From CADEED01 sp043747875 (GTDB lineage: Bacteria > Pseudomonadota > Gammaproteobacteria > Steroidobacterales > Steroidobacteraceae), in the NCBI GenBank assembly GCA_043747875.1, contig JAYTOI010000155.1, positions 62,001 to 126,000 on the forward strand: a DNA stretch of 64,000 nt. Direction: 5' to 3'. The translations under genes were made by a program, and so were the position numbers. The notes under the pieces are model-generated. The model was not told the DNA's origin, did not search any database, and saw only the letters and a list, made by a program, of their open reading frames with translations. Positions 7,983 to 19,100 of this stretch are shown here, piece by piece. Within the stretch, counting starts at the first letter, position 1; each line of letters starts with the position of its first letter.

Positions 7983-8816
7983 ATGAAGACTTTTGTAAAG
8001 CTGGGCCTCATGGGCCTCACGCTTGCCGGCGCGACGGCGCATGCCGACGTGTTCCTGCCGAATACGGGCAATGGCGAGCTGACCCTGTTCGTACGCAATG
8101 ACGTCACCGGCGCGGTCTACGCGCGCGGTTTGCAGCTCCGTCTGGACGATGTGCTGACTCAGACGGCCATCAACGCGCCCTACGAGGGCGACACTTCGAT
8201 CGGCCTGGTGCAGAACATCGGCTACGCGCTGCCGACGATCGGACCGGATGCGAACCTCACCGCGTTCCTCGCGACCGCGGGCACGTTCAGCTGGACCATC
8301 ATGGCGGGCGACAGCTCGGGCTCGAACAACGCCAGCCCGGATGCGCGCCGCTACCTCACCACGACGCAGACGGTGTGGGATGAGTCGAACCCGAACGGCG
8401 TCACGAACAGCAACCTCGGCACCACCTGGAACAACCTGCAGGCGATGATGATCACGCTCAACGGCGTGCTCGTCGGTGCCGAAGGCAGCGGCGACTCCAC
8501 CGGCGCAAACGGACAGTGGCGCCAGACCGGCAGTGTGCCGGGCGCCATCATGGGCAACTGGGCTGGCGCGGGTCCGGACACCGTCAACGCTCTCGGCTCC
8601 GAGGCTCAGCTGTATGTGCTGACCACCGCGGGTGGCGGTAATGCCGGCGTCGCGCGTACCTATCAGGGCCTGGAAGTCACGCTGCGCGCCGATGGCACGC
8701 TCGTGTCCGCCGTGCCGCTGCCGGCCGCCGCCTGGATGTTGCTGAGCGGCCTCTTGACGCTGGCTGGCGTAGCACGTCGCAAGGCTGTCACGCCCGAAGC
8801 GACCGTCGCAGCCTGA
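7983..8816 (+). CDS. Secreted protein with VPLPA-CTERM exosortase sorting signal
   Basis: 277 residues. A signal peptide covers residues 1-23 (MKTFVKLGLMGLTLAGATAHA), followed by a beta-rich domain of unknown function. The C-terminal sorting signal at about 245-270 has VPLPAAAW, a hydrophobic helix and ARRK, the three-part layout of PEP-CTERM/VPLPA-CTERM proteins recognised by exosortases. The fitting exosortase (XrtD type) is at 47603. The product should be exported, cut at the signal and released or anchored with the exopolysaccharide. The ATG at 7983 is chosen because it begins the signal peptide and has AGAGGA upstream; the 30 in-frame codons before it do not resemble protein. It heads the row that leads into the two-partner secretion genes. 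Confidence 0.85.
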   Translation: MKTFVKLGLMGLTLAGATAHADVFLPNTGNGELTLFVRNDVTGAVYARGLQLRLDDVLTQTAINAPYEGDTSIGLVQNIGYALPTIGPDANLTAFLATAGTFSWTIMAGDSSGSNNASPDARRYLTTTQTVWDESNPNGVTNSNLGTTWNNLQAMMITLNGVLVGAEGSGDSTGANGQWRQTGSVPGAIMGNWAGAGPDTVNALGSEAQLYVLTTAGGGNAGVARTYQGLEVTLRADGTLVSAVPLPAAAWMLLSGLLTLAGVARRKAVTPEATVAA

Positions 8817-8843
8817 GCCCGATTCAAATTCTGGAGTATTGAG

Positions 8844-10124
8844 ATGAAAAATCTGAAGATCTGTGCGGCCGTCAGTGCCGCTCTCTTGTCGTCCTCGGGC
8901 GCGTTTGCCTTGAACCAGGCGGACACGGTCGCGGCTCCGACACAACTCGTCGTCGCCGGCGCTTCCGCTGCGCGCGACAACTTCCAGGCCGAGTTCGCCC
9001 TGCTGTGCCAGGCCGGCACGCTCAACCTCTATCGCGCGCTGCCGACGGCCAACCAGGACTTCCGCGCGTACAGCTGCACGCTGCTCAATGCCGCCCCGGT
9101 GCCGGTGGCGCTGCGCAACACCAACGCGACGGTGTACTACCGTTCGGAAGGTGGCGCGGGCTGGGGCCCGGGCTCGATTGCGAAGAGCACGCAGATCATG
9201 CGGCTCGTCGTCGACGGCGCGTGCACGCTTGCCGCCCCGCCGGCGCTCGGCGACTGCGCGGTGGCGGGCTACACGCTCGGCACCGATACCGGCACGGGAC
9301 ACATCGTGAAGGCGACGACCGACCTCGGCGTCGCGGACCAGGAACCGGCGATGTATCGCGGTGAGAACTGGGTCGGTGGCGCGTTGGGTACCGAGCCGGC
9401 CGCCGGCGTACTCGAAGCGCTCGCCAAGTCCACCGGCTTCGCGCAGACCTTCGGCGTGCTCGTGAACTCGGCCCTGCCGATCACCAGCATTTCCGCTCAG
9501 GACGTCGCGTCGATCTACGCCGGCAACTACTCCGACTGGAGCCAGGTGCAGGATCAGGCGACCGGCAATCCGCTGCCGGCGCTGCCGATCACGGTATGCC
9601 GCCGCGAGAACGGCTCGGGCACGCAGGCTGGCGCAGGCATTTTCTTCCTGCAACAGAACTGCGGCGTGAGCTCCGAGCCCTTCGTCACGGCTCCGGCCGG
9701 TCCGAACGGCAACCCGGTCGTCGAGAACGGCACGACGACCTCGGTCGAAACCTGCACGGCCGCGAACGCGGGCAGCATCGGTCCGAACATCTTCAAGTCG
9801 CCGGCTCCGGCGGGCACGAAGTACCTCGCGATCGATGGCGTGGCCCCTAGCAAGGTGAATGCCGCACGCGGAACTTACCGGTATTGGTTCGAGACGAGCT
9901 TCGCGAAGCGTCCGGGCCTCGCCGGCAATCCGAATGCGCTGGCGGACCTGCTGATCGCGCGCGCGCGCGCGGTGGCCGGAATCCCGGGCACGAGCGCCTC
10001 GGCGTTCGCCATCCCGGGCCTGTCGGGCAACTCGCCGGTTCTGCCGGTCGCGGCGGCCGGCACGCCGGTGGGCATCGGCACGAAGGGTGGCAACAGCTGC
10101 AAGACGCCGCTGGGCCAGCTGTAG
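8844..10124 (+). CDS. Secreted PstS-like substrate-binding-fold protein, first of tandem pair
   Basis: 426 residues with a signal peptide (cleavage near AFA at 22). The mature part opens with a strand reading LVVAGASAARDNFQ. It contains DVASIYAGNYSDWSQV near 220 and ITVCRRENGSGTQ near 250. These resemble the ISDIYAGKITNW and VxRxDGSGT phosphate-binding blocks of PstS-type periplasmic binding proteins. Cysteine pairs suggest disulfides outside the cytoplasm. I infer a PBP-like fold but cannot name a ligand. No ABC permease genes follow. Instead the paralogue at 10238 and the two-partner secretion genes come next, so an adhesin- or matrix-linked binding role is possible. GGAG at 8832-8835 supports the start. 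Confidence 0.75.
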   Translation: MKNLKICAAVSAALLSSSGAFALNQADTVAAPTQLVVAGASAARDNFQAEFALLCQAGTLNLYRALPTANQDFRAYSCTLLNAAPVPVALRNTNATVYYRSEGGAGWGPGSIAKSTQIMRLVVDGACTLAAPPALGDCAVAGYTLGTDTGTGHIVKATTDLGVADQEPAMYRGENWVGGALGTEPAAGVLEALAKSTGFAQTFGVLVNSALPITSISAQDVASIYAGNYSDWSQVQDQATGNPLPALPITVCRRENGSGTQAGAGIFFLQQNCGVSSEPFVTAPAGPNGNPVVENGTTTSVETCTAANAGSIGPNIFKSPAPAGTKYLAIDGVAPSKVNAARGTYRYWFETSFAKRPGLAGNPNALADLLIARARAVAGIPGTSASAFAIPGLSGNSPVLPVAAAGTPVGIGTKGGNSCKTPLGQL

Positions 10125-10171
10125 AAGACAGTCGACGGCCCGACAGGATGTCGGGATCCAACTGCGGAGGA

Positions 10172-10199
10172 GGGGGCGTCTGGAAGGCGCCCCCTTTTT
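10172..10199 (+). terminator. Rho-independent terminator between the two PstS-like genes
   Basis: GGGGGCG at 10172-10178 pairs perfectly with CGCCCCC at 10188-10194 across a nine-base loop, followed by TTTTT at 10195-10199. It ends or attenuates the transcript of the VPLPA and first PstS-like genes before the paralogue starts at 10238. Confidence 0.85.
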
Positions 10200-10237
10200 C
10201 GTCGCACTCCACCGGCACCGCGACGGAAGAATTTCAC

Positions 10238-11518
10238 ATGACCAGAACCAGACTCAGCGCGCTCATCGTCCTGCTTCTTGCGTCAATGAATGCTGTTGCA
10301 TTGGACCAGTGGGTTACACAACAGGTCACGACTCGGCTGGTGATTGCCGGTTCGGAAGGGGCGCGTGACGCATTCCAGGACGCGTTCGCGGCTTACTGTG
10401 TGCCTGGCACCCTGAACCTGTACTGGGAAGGACTCATATCTTCCGGTGCCGACATGCGCGCTTACAGCTGCACGCTGATCAATACTGCACCGGTGCCTGT
10501 GACGCTTCGTAACACCAACGTTGCGGTCTACTATCGATCGGCAGGCGGCGCAGTGTGGGCAGTGGGCTCGGCAGCGAAGCAGCTGCCCATCAAACGGCTC
10601 GTGGTGGATGGAAATTGCACACTCGGCATTCCACCGGAGTTCGGTGTTTGCCAAGTCAACAATTACAACGAGTCGACCGACCAGGGCACCGGCAACCTGA
10701 CCAATGCACTCGTGGACATTGCGGTGTCCGACCAGGATGCCGGGGCATATCGCGGCGAGAACTGGGGGCTTTTATATTCAGGACTGGGTGCTGAGCCCGA
10801 ACCAGGCAAGCTCGAGAACTTGTCGCGGACCACTTTGTTTGGACAGGTGTTTGCCGTTCTCGTGAACAATTCGGTCCCGGCGACCAACATCTCGAAGCAA
10901 GACCTTGCTTCCATCTTTGCGGGGGCGATCTACGACTGGGGCCGGGTGCAGAACCCGCAAACAGGCGATCCATATCCCGCCGGACAAATTACGGTCTGTC
11001 GCGGCTACCCGGGAATGGGCGTGCAGACTGCTGCCGCAACCTATTTTTTGAACCAGACCTGTGGCGCAGGCTCCGAACCGTCGGTCGCAGCCCCGGCCGG
11101 GCAGAACGGCAACCCTGTCATCGAAGCGAGCACTCTCATCGCTCTCGAGGCCTGCGTTGCCACGCATACGGGATCGATTGCCGCAACGGTCCTTCGGTCT
11201 TTGGCTCCGAGCGGCACGAGGTTTGTCTCTGTCAGTGGCGTCGCACCAGGCAACATCATGGCGGCTCGTGGCCTGTACGACTTCTGGTACGAGGCGAGCT
11301 CCGCGAAGCGTCCAGGGTTGAGCGGCGACACGAATGCGCTCGCGAATCTGCTCGTCTCGCGTGTTCGTCACGTGCAAGGGATTCCGCTATCGATCGCGAC
11401 GTTCGCGATCCCCAGCTCCTTCAATCCGCCGCGCCTTCCGATCTTGAGTTCCTCACGTCCGATCGCGGTGGGCACCAAGGGCGGCAACCGGTGCAGGACC
11501 GCGCTCACTGTCTTCTGA
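10238..11518 (+). CDS. Secreted PstS-like protein, second of tandem pair
   Basis: 426 residues, exactly the length of its upstream neighbour and alignable end to end, so this is a tandem duplication. The signal peptide spans about 1-21 (MTRTRLSALIVLLLASMNAVA). Shared blocks include RAYSCTLINTAPVPV, DLASIFAGAIYDWGRV and the C-terminal GTKGGNRC. The GSGT ligand loop of the first copy has become YPGMGVQT here, so ligand binding may have been lost or changed. The DNA is visibly less GC-rich and more varied in codon use than the first copy, suggesting relaxed or different selection. The ATG at 10238 begins the signal peptide; longer in-frame upstream sequence would run through the terminator hairpin and is rejected. 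Confidence 0.75.
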   Translation: MTRTRLSALIVLLLASMNAVALDQWVTQQVTTRLVIAGSEGARDAFQDAFAAYCVPGTLNLYWEGLISSGADMRAYSCTLINTAPVPVTLRNTNVAVYYRSAGGAVWAVGSAAKQLPIKRLVVDGNCTLGIPPEFGVCQVNNYNESTDQGTGNLTNALVDIAVSDQDAGAYRGENWGLLYSGLGAEPEPGKLENLSRTTLFGQVFAVLVNNSVPATNISKQDLASIFAGAIYDWGRVQNPQTGDPYPAGQITVCRGYPGMGVQTAAATYFLNQTCGAGSEPSVAAPAGQNGNPVIEASTLIALEACVATHTGSIAATVLRSLAPSGTRFVSVSGVAPGNIMAARGLYDFWYEASSAKRPGLSGDTNALANLLVSRVRHVQGIPLSIATFAIPSSFNPPRLPILSSSRPIAVGTKGGNRCRTALTVF

Positions 11519-11603
11519 CAATGAAGCTGTAACAACTCCGAAGTAAAAAAACGGGGTCGGTCGTATGCCGACCACAGATTGCTTTTAGCGGGAGAACAGG
11601 AAA
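11519..11603 (+). other. Intergenic hairpin before tpsB
   Basis: An 85-base gap holding GGTCGG (11555-11560) and CCGACC (11568-11573), a six-base-pair hairpin with a seven-base loop after an A-run. A short TTTT follows 11 bases later, so termination is doubtful; a leader structure for tpsB is equally possible. Confidence 0.3.
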
Positions 11604-13154
11604 TTGAAGCGCTGGTCGCTGTCGCTCATCTTCGCAATGTCAATTTGGGATGCTCAGGCCGCGAACGAGCAGCTCGACATCATGGAAATCCGTGTGCTCG
11701 GCAACACCAGGCTTCCGGCGACGGCCGTCGAATCCGCGGTGTATCCACATACCGGGCCAGGCAAGACCATCGAAGAAGTTGAATCTGCGCGCCAGTCGCT
11801 CGAGTCCGCGTATCGCCTCGCGGGTTACCCCACGGTCTATGTCGATATTCCGGAGCAGACTGTCGATGACGGTATCGTCCGCCTCAACGTGACCGAGGGC
11901 CGCCTGGCGCACGTCCGTATCGAGGGTGCACGGTATTTTTCTGCGCGGCGCATTCGCGCGGCGCTTCCGGGCGCGAAGGCGGGTGACGTTCCCAACATTC
12001 CTGAGCTGCAGCGCGACCTGGCCAAGCTCAACACCGAAACCGCGAATCGCAGCATCGTCCCCGTGCTCTCCGCCGGCGGCAGTCTGGGAACTGTCGATCT
12101 CACGCTCAAGGTGGAGGACGAGCTCCCGCTGCGCGCGGAAGTCGAGGTCAACGATCAATACACCGCGGACACCACGCGCTGGCGCCTGTCGACAACCCTC
12201 GGCTACGACAATCTCTTCAACCGCTTCGATAGTGTGAGCTTGACGTACCAGACGGCGCCGCAGGAAGCCAAGGAAACCCGTGTCATGGCGGCCAGCTACG
12301 TCACACGCTGGGGGCACGGCGAGCGCAATCGCTTCGCGCTCACTTTCATCGATTCTGACAGTGACGTAGCGAGCATCGGCACTATCGGTGTGCTGGGCGC
12401 CGGTCGCGTCTTCAATGCGCAGCTCATTTTCCCGCTCGTGAATGAAGCCGACGCAACGCACTCGCTCAATTTCGGCGCGGCGTTCAAAGACTCCGATGAG
12501 TTCATCGACCTGGGCGATCCCGAGCTCAACTTGAAGACTCCGATAAGGTATGTCGGCCTGACGCTGGGTCACGACAGCATCTGGCGCGTGCCTCGAGGCG
12601 ACTGGACGCTGTCCTCCAGCGCTACGTTCGGCCTGCGGCCTTTCAATGATGCCGATGAATTTGCCGACAAGCGTTACAAGGGACGTCCAAACTACTTCTA
12701 CCTGCGCGCCGCCGGTTCGCATCGCCGCGAGTTCGGCTCTTGGCTCCAGGCCCGGCTGCGTGTCAGCGGGCAGTACGCGGTGGAACCCGTCATCAGCAAC
12801 GAACAATTTTCGTTGGGTGGTGCTCAAACCGTGCGCGGTTATCTGGAAGCCAGCGAGCTCGGCGACGTGGGTGTCGGCGGGTCGTTCGAGTTCGGATTGC
12901 AACCGCGCCGACTCCTCGGCGAGCGGTTTCTCGTCGAGCCGTATCTGTTCTACGACGCGGGCATCGTCGCGACACTCGAGCCGCTGCCGGGCGAAGACCG
13001 CCGCGCCGATCTGGCGAGCGCGGGCCTCGCGATCAATCTCGGCTTTGACGATACCTACGAGGCGGCGATCTCCTGGGCCTCAAGCCTGGTAACGAGCGGC
13101 CGCACCGACGCCGACGATTCGCGATTGCTCTTCATGATGCGCTCGAGCTGGTGA
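11604..13154 (+). CDS. Two-partner secretion transporter, TpsB (ShlB/FhaC/HecB family)
   Basis: A 516-residue outer-membrane translocation pore for the neighbouring TpsA. A signal peptide covers 1-19. POTRA domains occupy about 25-175 (MEIRVLGNTRLPA, then RLNVTEGRLAHVRIEGARYF), and a 16-strand-type beta-barrel fills the rest. The conserved loop-6 motif VRGY is present near residue 409 (QTVRGYLEASELGD), a key feature of Omp85/TpsB proteins. The usual N-terminal plug helix H1 of FhaC is not evident because the mature N-terminus is short. The start is TTG at 11604, with GGAG and AGG just upstream. The gene overlaps tpsA by four bases (GTGA), so the pair is translationally coupled. Confidence 0.92.
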   Translation: MKRWSLSLIFAMSIWDAQAANEQLDIMEIRVLGNTRLPATAVESAVYPHTGPGKTIEEVESARQSLESAYRLAGYPTVYVDIPEQTVDDGIVRLNVTEGRLAHVRIEGARYFSARRIRAALPGAKAGDVPNIPELQRDLAKLNTETANRSIVPVLSAGGSLGTVDLTLKVEDELPLRAEVEVNDQYTADTTRWRLSTTLGYDNLFNRFDSVSLTYQTAPQEAKETRVMAASYVTRWGHGERNRFALTFIDSDSDVASIGTIGVLGAGRVFNAQLIFPLVNEADATHSLNFGAAFKDSDEFIDLGDPELNLKTPIRYVGLTLGHDSIWRVPRGDWTLSSSATFGLRPFNDADEFADKRYKGRPNYFYLRAAGSHRREFGSWLQARLRVSGQYAVEPVISNEQFSLGGAQTVRGYLEASELGDVGVGGSFEFGLQPRRLLGERFLVEPYLFYDAGIVATLEPLPGEDRRADLASAGLAINLGFDDTYEAAISWASSLVTSGRTDADDSRLLFMMRSSW

Positions 13155-16100
13155 ACGTCTTGAGAAAAGTCCTGACACTCGCCGCGGCAGCGGCATTGGC
13201 TGCGCTCTCCGGTGCGGCGTCGGCGCAAACCGCCGAGCTGCCCGTGCCCTGTGTGGCGGGCGTGTGCGGCGCGAACGTCGCAGGCTTCGTGACCTCGGGG
13301 CGCGCCAGCGCGACGGTCACCAACAATCTGCTGCGCGTACAGCAGCAGACCGATCGGGCCATTCTCAACTGGGCCAGTTTCAATGTCGGTGTCGATGGCA
13401 AGGTGATCTTCGATCAACCGAGTTCTTCGTCGATCGCGCTCAATCGCATTTTCGACGGCAACCCGAGCCGCATCATGGGAGCCATCGAAGCGAACGGACA
13501 AATTTTTCTCATCAATCAGAACGGCTTCATGTTCGGCCCGACGGCGCGCGTACGCACGTCCGGACTCATGGTGTCCTCGCTCGACATGCTGGACCGCACG
13601 TTCGAGAATGGTCTGCTGTCACCGGAGCTCTTACGCGACAAGGAAGCCGCGCTCATCCAGGCGGGCGTACGCGATGCGCAAGGAAATCCGGTGCTGGGCG
13701 ATGACGGTCTCCCCCTGCAGGTGAGCATCACCATCGCGGCCGGTGCCCGCATCTCGACTCTCGGCCGGGGTGGCCGGGTCTTGATCGCCGCGCCGACCGT
13801 GGAGAACGCAGGCGAGATCGACACCCCGGACGGTCAGGTCATCCTCGCCGCAGGTGAAAAGGTCTATCTACAGGCGAGCACCGATCCGTCGCTGCGTGGC
13901 CTGCTGGTGGAGGTCGACGCGGGCGGTGAGGCCTTCAACCGTATGACCGGCAGCATCAGCGCCGCGCGTGGCAACGTCACGATGGTCGGTCTTGCCGTCA
14001 ACCAGGAGGGACGGGTATCGGCCACCACTGCCGTGTCGGCAAACGGATCCATCCGTTTGTTGGCCCGCGATAGCGTGATGCACGGGGGACCCGCCGAAAA
14101 ACTCGAGTTTGTCGCAACGAACGGCGGGCGGCTCGTGCTGGGTGCCAGCAGCCAGACGACCGTCATGCCCGAGCTCACGGACAAGGCGACTGCGATAGAC
14201 GAGCAAAAGCAAATGCCGTCGACGGTCGAGCTCACAGGACGGCAGATTTTCGTGCGTGGCGGCGCGCAGGTACGCACGCCCGGCGGCGAAATCATAGTGC
14301 GCGCGCAAAACCAACGGACCATCGAAACGCACGAATCGCCATTCCCGGTCGATCCGGAAGCACGCGTCCGCATAGAGTCGGGTGCGGTGCTGGATGCTTC
14401 GGGCAGCGATGCAACGGTGTCGGTGACACGCAACGTGGTGCGCGTGGAGCTGCGCGGCAACGAGCTGCGCGACGCGCCGTTGCAGCGCGACGGTCCATTG
14501 CGAGGCAAGGAAGTGTTCGTCGACGCTCGAGTGGGCACAGCGCTCGCCGATGTTTCCGGCGCCATCGCCGGCATCGGTCGCGCCGTCGACGAGCGCACTT
14601 CGGCCGGCGGCACGATCTCCGTGAAGTCCGCGGGGGATGTCTCGGTCGCGCAGGGTGCGATATTCGACGTGTCGGGCGGCACGCTCACCTACACCGGCGG
14701 CGCCGTTCAAACCACCCAGCTTCTGACCGCGGATGGCCGCGCCGTCGACATCGGCCAGGCCAGTGCCTCCGGCAATTACGTCGGGCTGATCAATCCCTCG
14801 AGTCAGCGTCGCTACAACCGCTGGGGTGTCATCGAACAGGTGCAGGGCCCCCTCATCGGACGCTACGAGACGGGGTACACCGAGGGGCGTTCCGCCGGCA
14901 CGTTGCAATTCGCGGCGCGCGCACTCGCGCTCGACGGAACGTTTCTGGGTGGTGTGACCGTGGGACCCAACCAGCGCGACGCGGCACGCGCACCGACCGG
15001 TGGCCGGTTCATCGTGGGCGTGCCTCTGGTGCCCTTGGCGGAAGCCGCGGACTACTTCGCTCCATCGATCAGCCTCGTGTCACGCCCGTCGCCGACGGTG
15101 GTGGACGACGATGCGACCCTGCCGCAGCGCCCGCTCGAGATGTCGATCGATTTCGCGACCCTCGGCGGATTTACGCGCGCCGAACTCTACAGCAACGGCC
15201 TGGTGAACCTGTCCGAAACCATGATGCTGGCGATGGCGCCGGGCTCGTCATTGCGCATCACCGCGCGTCGCGTCGAGGCAAACGGCAGCGTGAGCGCGCC
15301 GGGCGGAAGCCTGCATTTCGCGGCGGTGGAAACCATCGGAGTGGACAATTCGGTGTTGCCGCGCGCCGGCGTCAGCATCGGTACAGCGGCAACCCTCGAC
15401 GTGCGTGGTCTGTGGAGCAACGAGTTGTCGCTGCTGTCACCCATCTACCGCGACGGTGGGGAGATCGATCTCGCGGCGCGCGCGCTCGGCAGCGAGCTCG
15501 TGCTGGGTGACGATGTGCGGCTGCTGGCCAGCGGCGGCGCATCGCTGTCCACCGCGGGCATTGCCACGGGCGGGCGGGGCGGGAGCATCGGGTTGCGTGC
15601 GGGCGCCGGAGGCGGTGCCATCGACGTCGGCGAAAATGTGGAATTGTCCGCTTTCGGGGTGAGCAGTGCTCGCGGCGGCGCGTTCGCGCTCGAAGCGCCG
15701 CGGCTCGAGATCGCCTCGGGTGGGAGTTGGAGCGGCCCGCAGCGACTCGACCTGGCGACCAACGACCTCGGGCTGTTCTCTCTGGGAGATTCATTGTTCA
15801 CGGAGTTCGGATTTTCGAGCTTCGACCTGGCCGCGACCGGTCCGCGGCACGAAGACTTTGCCGGGACTTTAGTGGTACGCGATGGCGCGCGGGTGGACGC
15901 GCGCGCCCGCACACGGATGCTCGACGACGGCCTGGCGGCGCGCCGCAGCGGCGGCACAGTAGATAGCTTCGCGCACGTGTCGTTCGCGCCCGATCATCTG
16001 CGCTCGCCGTCCAGCATCGTCATGCGCGCCGAGGCGCGCGAGTTTTTCGGTGCCGCGAATGTCGGCGGCTTGTCCATCGAGCGCGATGCCGTAATTCGGG

Positions 16101-19100
16101 TCGAGCCGCGCGGGAGCGTATCTCTGAGCTCCGTGGGAACGATGACCATCGCAGGCAGCATCGACGCGCCGGGTGGTGCCATCACCGCGACCATTCAGAC
16201 CCCGGCGGCCGCGGTGGACGATGGGTTTCGCAACGACGTCGGAATTTCTCTGACCGCCAGCGCGCGCATCGATCTCGCGGGCGCCGTGCTGCTGCGGCCG
16301 AACGACGCTGGCCTGCTGCAGGGCGAAGTGCTTGCCGGCGGTTCGCTCGATCTGCTGGCGAATCGCGGTTTCGTCGATGTGGCGCGTGGCGCGGACATCG
16401 ACTTGCGCGGCACGTCGGGGGCTCTCGACATTCCGGGCGCGGGTGCCGGCGGTGGTTTCCACCGGCGGCAGATCGGGAGCGCGGCCGGCTCGATCACGCT
16501 CCGTGCGCCTGAGTCCATCACCTTCGAGGGCGTGCTGCATTCCCAGGCCGGCCTCGGTGACACGCCGGCGGCTGGTGGTACTGCCACCTTTCAGCTCTCG
16601 CGCCAACGCGGCTTCGCGATTGCCCAGCAAGGGACCGACGACACATACTCGAATGCACCGCGTACCTTACTGGTCACCGCGACTCCTGCGGCGAATACCA
16701 GATCGCAGAATGGCGTCGGTGTGATCGATGTGGGGCTGCTGCGCGCCGCGGGTATCGATGCGCTCAACCTCGAGGCGGGCAATCGCATCGAGTTCTATGC
16801 CGGCACGCATCTGAATCTTGGGCGCAGCCTGCAGATCGCCGCGCCCGTCGTCGGCGTCTCCGGCGACTCTGTGAGCCTCGCAGCGCCTTACGTGTCGTTT
16901 GGCACCACTCTCGATATCTCGGCTTTCCCGGCCACCCCACCGGTGCCCGGTCTGGCGCGTCTCCAGGTGAGCGGCGACCTCATCGAGTTCACGGGACGCA
17001 CTGCGATCACCGGTGTGGCGAGCGCCACGTTCGACGCTCGAGACGAGCTGCGCATGCGCGGCTTCGTGAACGGCGGGACCAGCCGCGGTGAGCTGCGCAT
17101 CGCGGGAGATCTCAATCTGCGTTCGCCTCTGATCTATCCGACCACCGCGACCACGTTCTCCATACTCGCATCGGGCGGGGTCGGCGATCGCGTCACCTTC
17201 GATGCGCTCGGGTCGGGGGGCGACAGGGTGCCGCTGGCCGTGGGCGGTACGCTCAATGTCAACGCACGCTCCATCATGCAGCGCACGCGTCTGATATCGC
17301 CTTTTGGCCAGATCTCGCTCAATGCCAGCGACGAGCTGATTCTTGCGGCAGGCAGTGTCACGTCTGTCAGCGCAGCCGGAGGTCCGTTACCCTTTGGCCG
17401 CACGCAGCTGGGCACGCGGTGGGTCTACGACATGGGCGGCACCATAATCGATGCGCCGGAACTCAAGGGGCGCAGTGTGAACCTCGCGGCCCGCGATCTC
17501 CAAATCGATGCAGCCGCCACCGTCGACATCAAGGGCGGCGGCGACCTGTATGCCTACGAATGGATGCCGGGCTCCGGGGGCTCTCGCGACGCACTCGCGG
17601 TCGGCATCACACCTGGCTTGTACGCCATCCTGCCGTCGCTGCGCGGCGGATTCGCGCCGTTCGATCCGCAGGAATTCTTCCGCAGCGATCTCAAGCCCGG
17701 CGACAGCATCTATCTATCCGGCGGCAATGGTCTCGCTGCCGGGGTCTATCCGCTGCTGCCGGCGCGCTACGCGCTGCTGCCGGGCGCGATGCTGGTGTCG
17801 GCGGTGCCCGGAACCCTGGACGCAATGCCGGGCGCCGATACGCGGCTCGCCGACGGGTCGCAGGTGGTCGCGGGCTATCGCACATTCGCGGGCACCGGCA
17901 TTCGCGACGCACGCATGGGCGGATTCGTGCTGCGTCCAGGCTCGTACGGCCGCCGGCTCGCGAGCTATCAGGACACGCGCGCCTCCACATTCGAGGCCGC
18001 GACGCGACCCGTAGCACCCGATGACGCCGCACGGCTGTCTCTCGCGGCGACACATTCCTTCGATTTGGCTGGCCGTGTATTGACCGCTGCCAACGCGCGC
18101 GGCCGCGGTGCGTCGGTCGACATTACCGCTCCCAACCTCGTGATCCAGGGCGCCAGCGCTGCCGCGGTCGAAGGTGCCGTCAGCGTGGATGCAGGCGTTC
18201 TGCAGGGGTGGGGCGCGGCGAGCTTGTTGTTAGGCGGCCGGCGCGCGGCCGATGGCCGCACCGTGGACGTGGGCAGCGAAAGCGTGGTGTTCGCATCGGG
18301 CGCGAGCCTTTCGGGCAATGAAATCATCGCGGTGGCGCGCGAGGAACTGCGCCTCGACGCCGGCAGCAGCCTGAGCTCGGGCGATGCGCTCGCGTCGCTG
18401 GAATTTTCCGACGAGGCGCCAATATTGTTCGAGGACGAGGACGCTGGCGCCGCGGTGTTCGGCGTGTCCGCGGCGCGCGCGTTGTTCGTGAAACGTGCGG
18501 GAGATGCATCGATCGGCGGCACTGTGACCGCGCAGGCGGATTCGAGCATCACGTCGCGCGGGTCACTGTTGATCGACGGTCCGGCGGCGGTTCGCGCCGC
18601 GGGTACCATCAGTGGGACCGGGGCCGCCTGGGCACTGGGTTCGCGCGATGTCCGCATCGGCGCCAGTGCGGATGCTGGGTTCACCATCGATTCCGGCCTG
18701 CGGGGCAGCCTGGCAAACGCCGGCCGCGTGCGTCTCACGGCGACGCACGAATTGAGCATCGCGGAATCATTCACCCTCGGCTCATTGCGCGAGATCGTTC
18801 TCGACACACCGGGGATCAGCGCCGCCGCGAGCGGCATCGATGCGCGTTTCAGTGCGGACCGCATCACGCTGCTGAACAGTGGCGCCGCGCGCGCGGCGCC
18901 ATCGCGGCCGCTGCTCGGCGGCAGCCTCGCGTTCACGGCGGGTGACGTGGTGCTCGGTCCGGGCGCGGTTGGCGTCGATTCCTTCGCGCTCCTGTCGATC
19001 GCCGCGAACCGCGAGATCGTCGGGCAGGGCACCGTGCGCCTCGCCACCGCGGGCAATCTGGATTTGCGCGCGGCGAATCTCGGCGCGGCGAGCGATGCGG

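Noticed and set aside
11604..11700. A TonB box at the start of TpsB that would connect it to TonB.
   Set aside because: The mature N-terminus runs straight into the first POTRA strand (IMEIRVLGNTRL) and no separate box is visible.
18229..18235. GTTAGGC sites as integron attC core sites.
   Set aside because: They lie inside genes (Leu-Leu-Gly codons), have no paired inverse core or attC fold, and there is no integrase.
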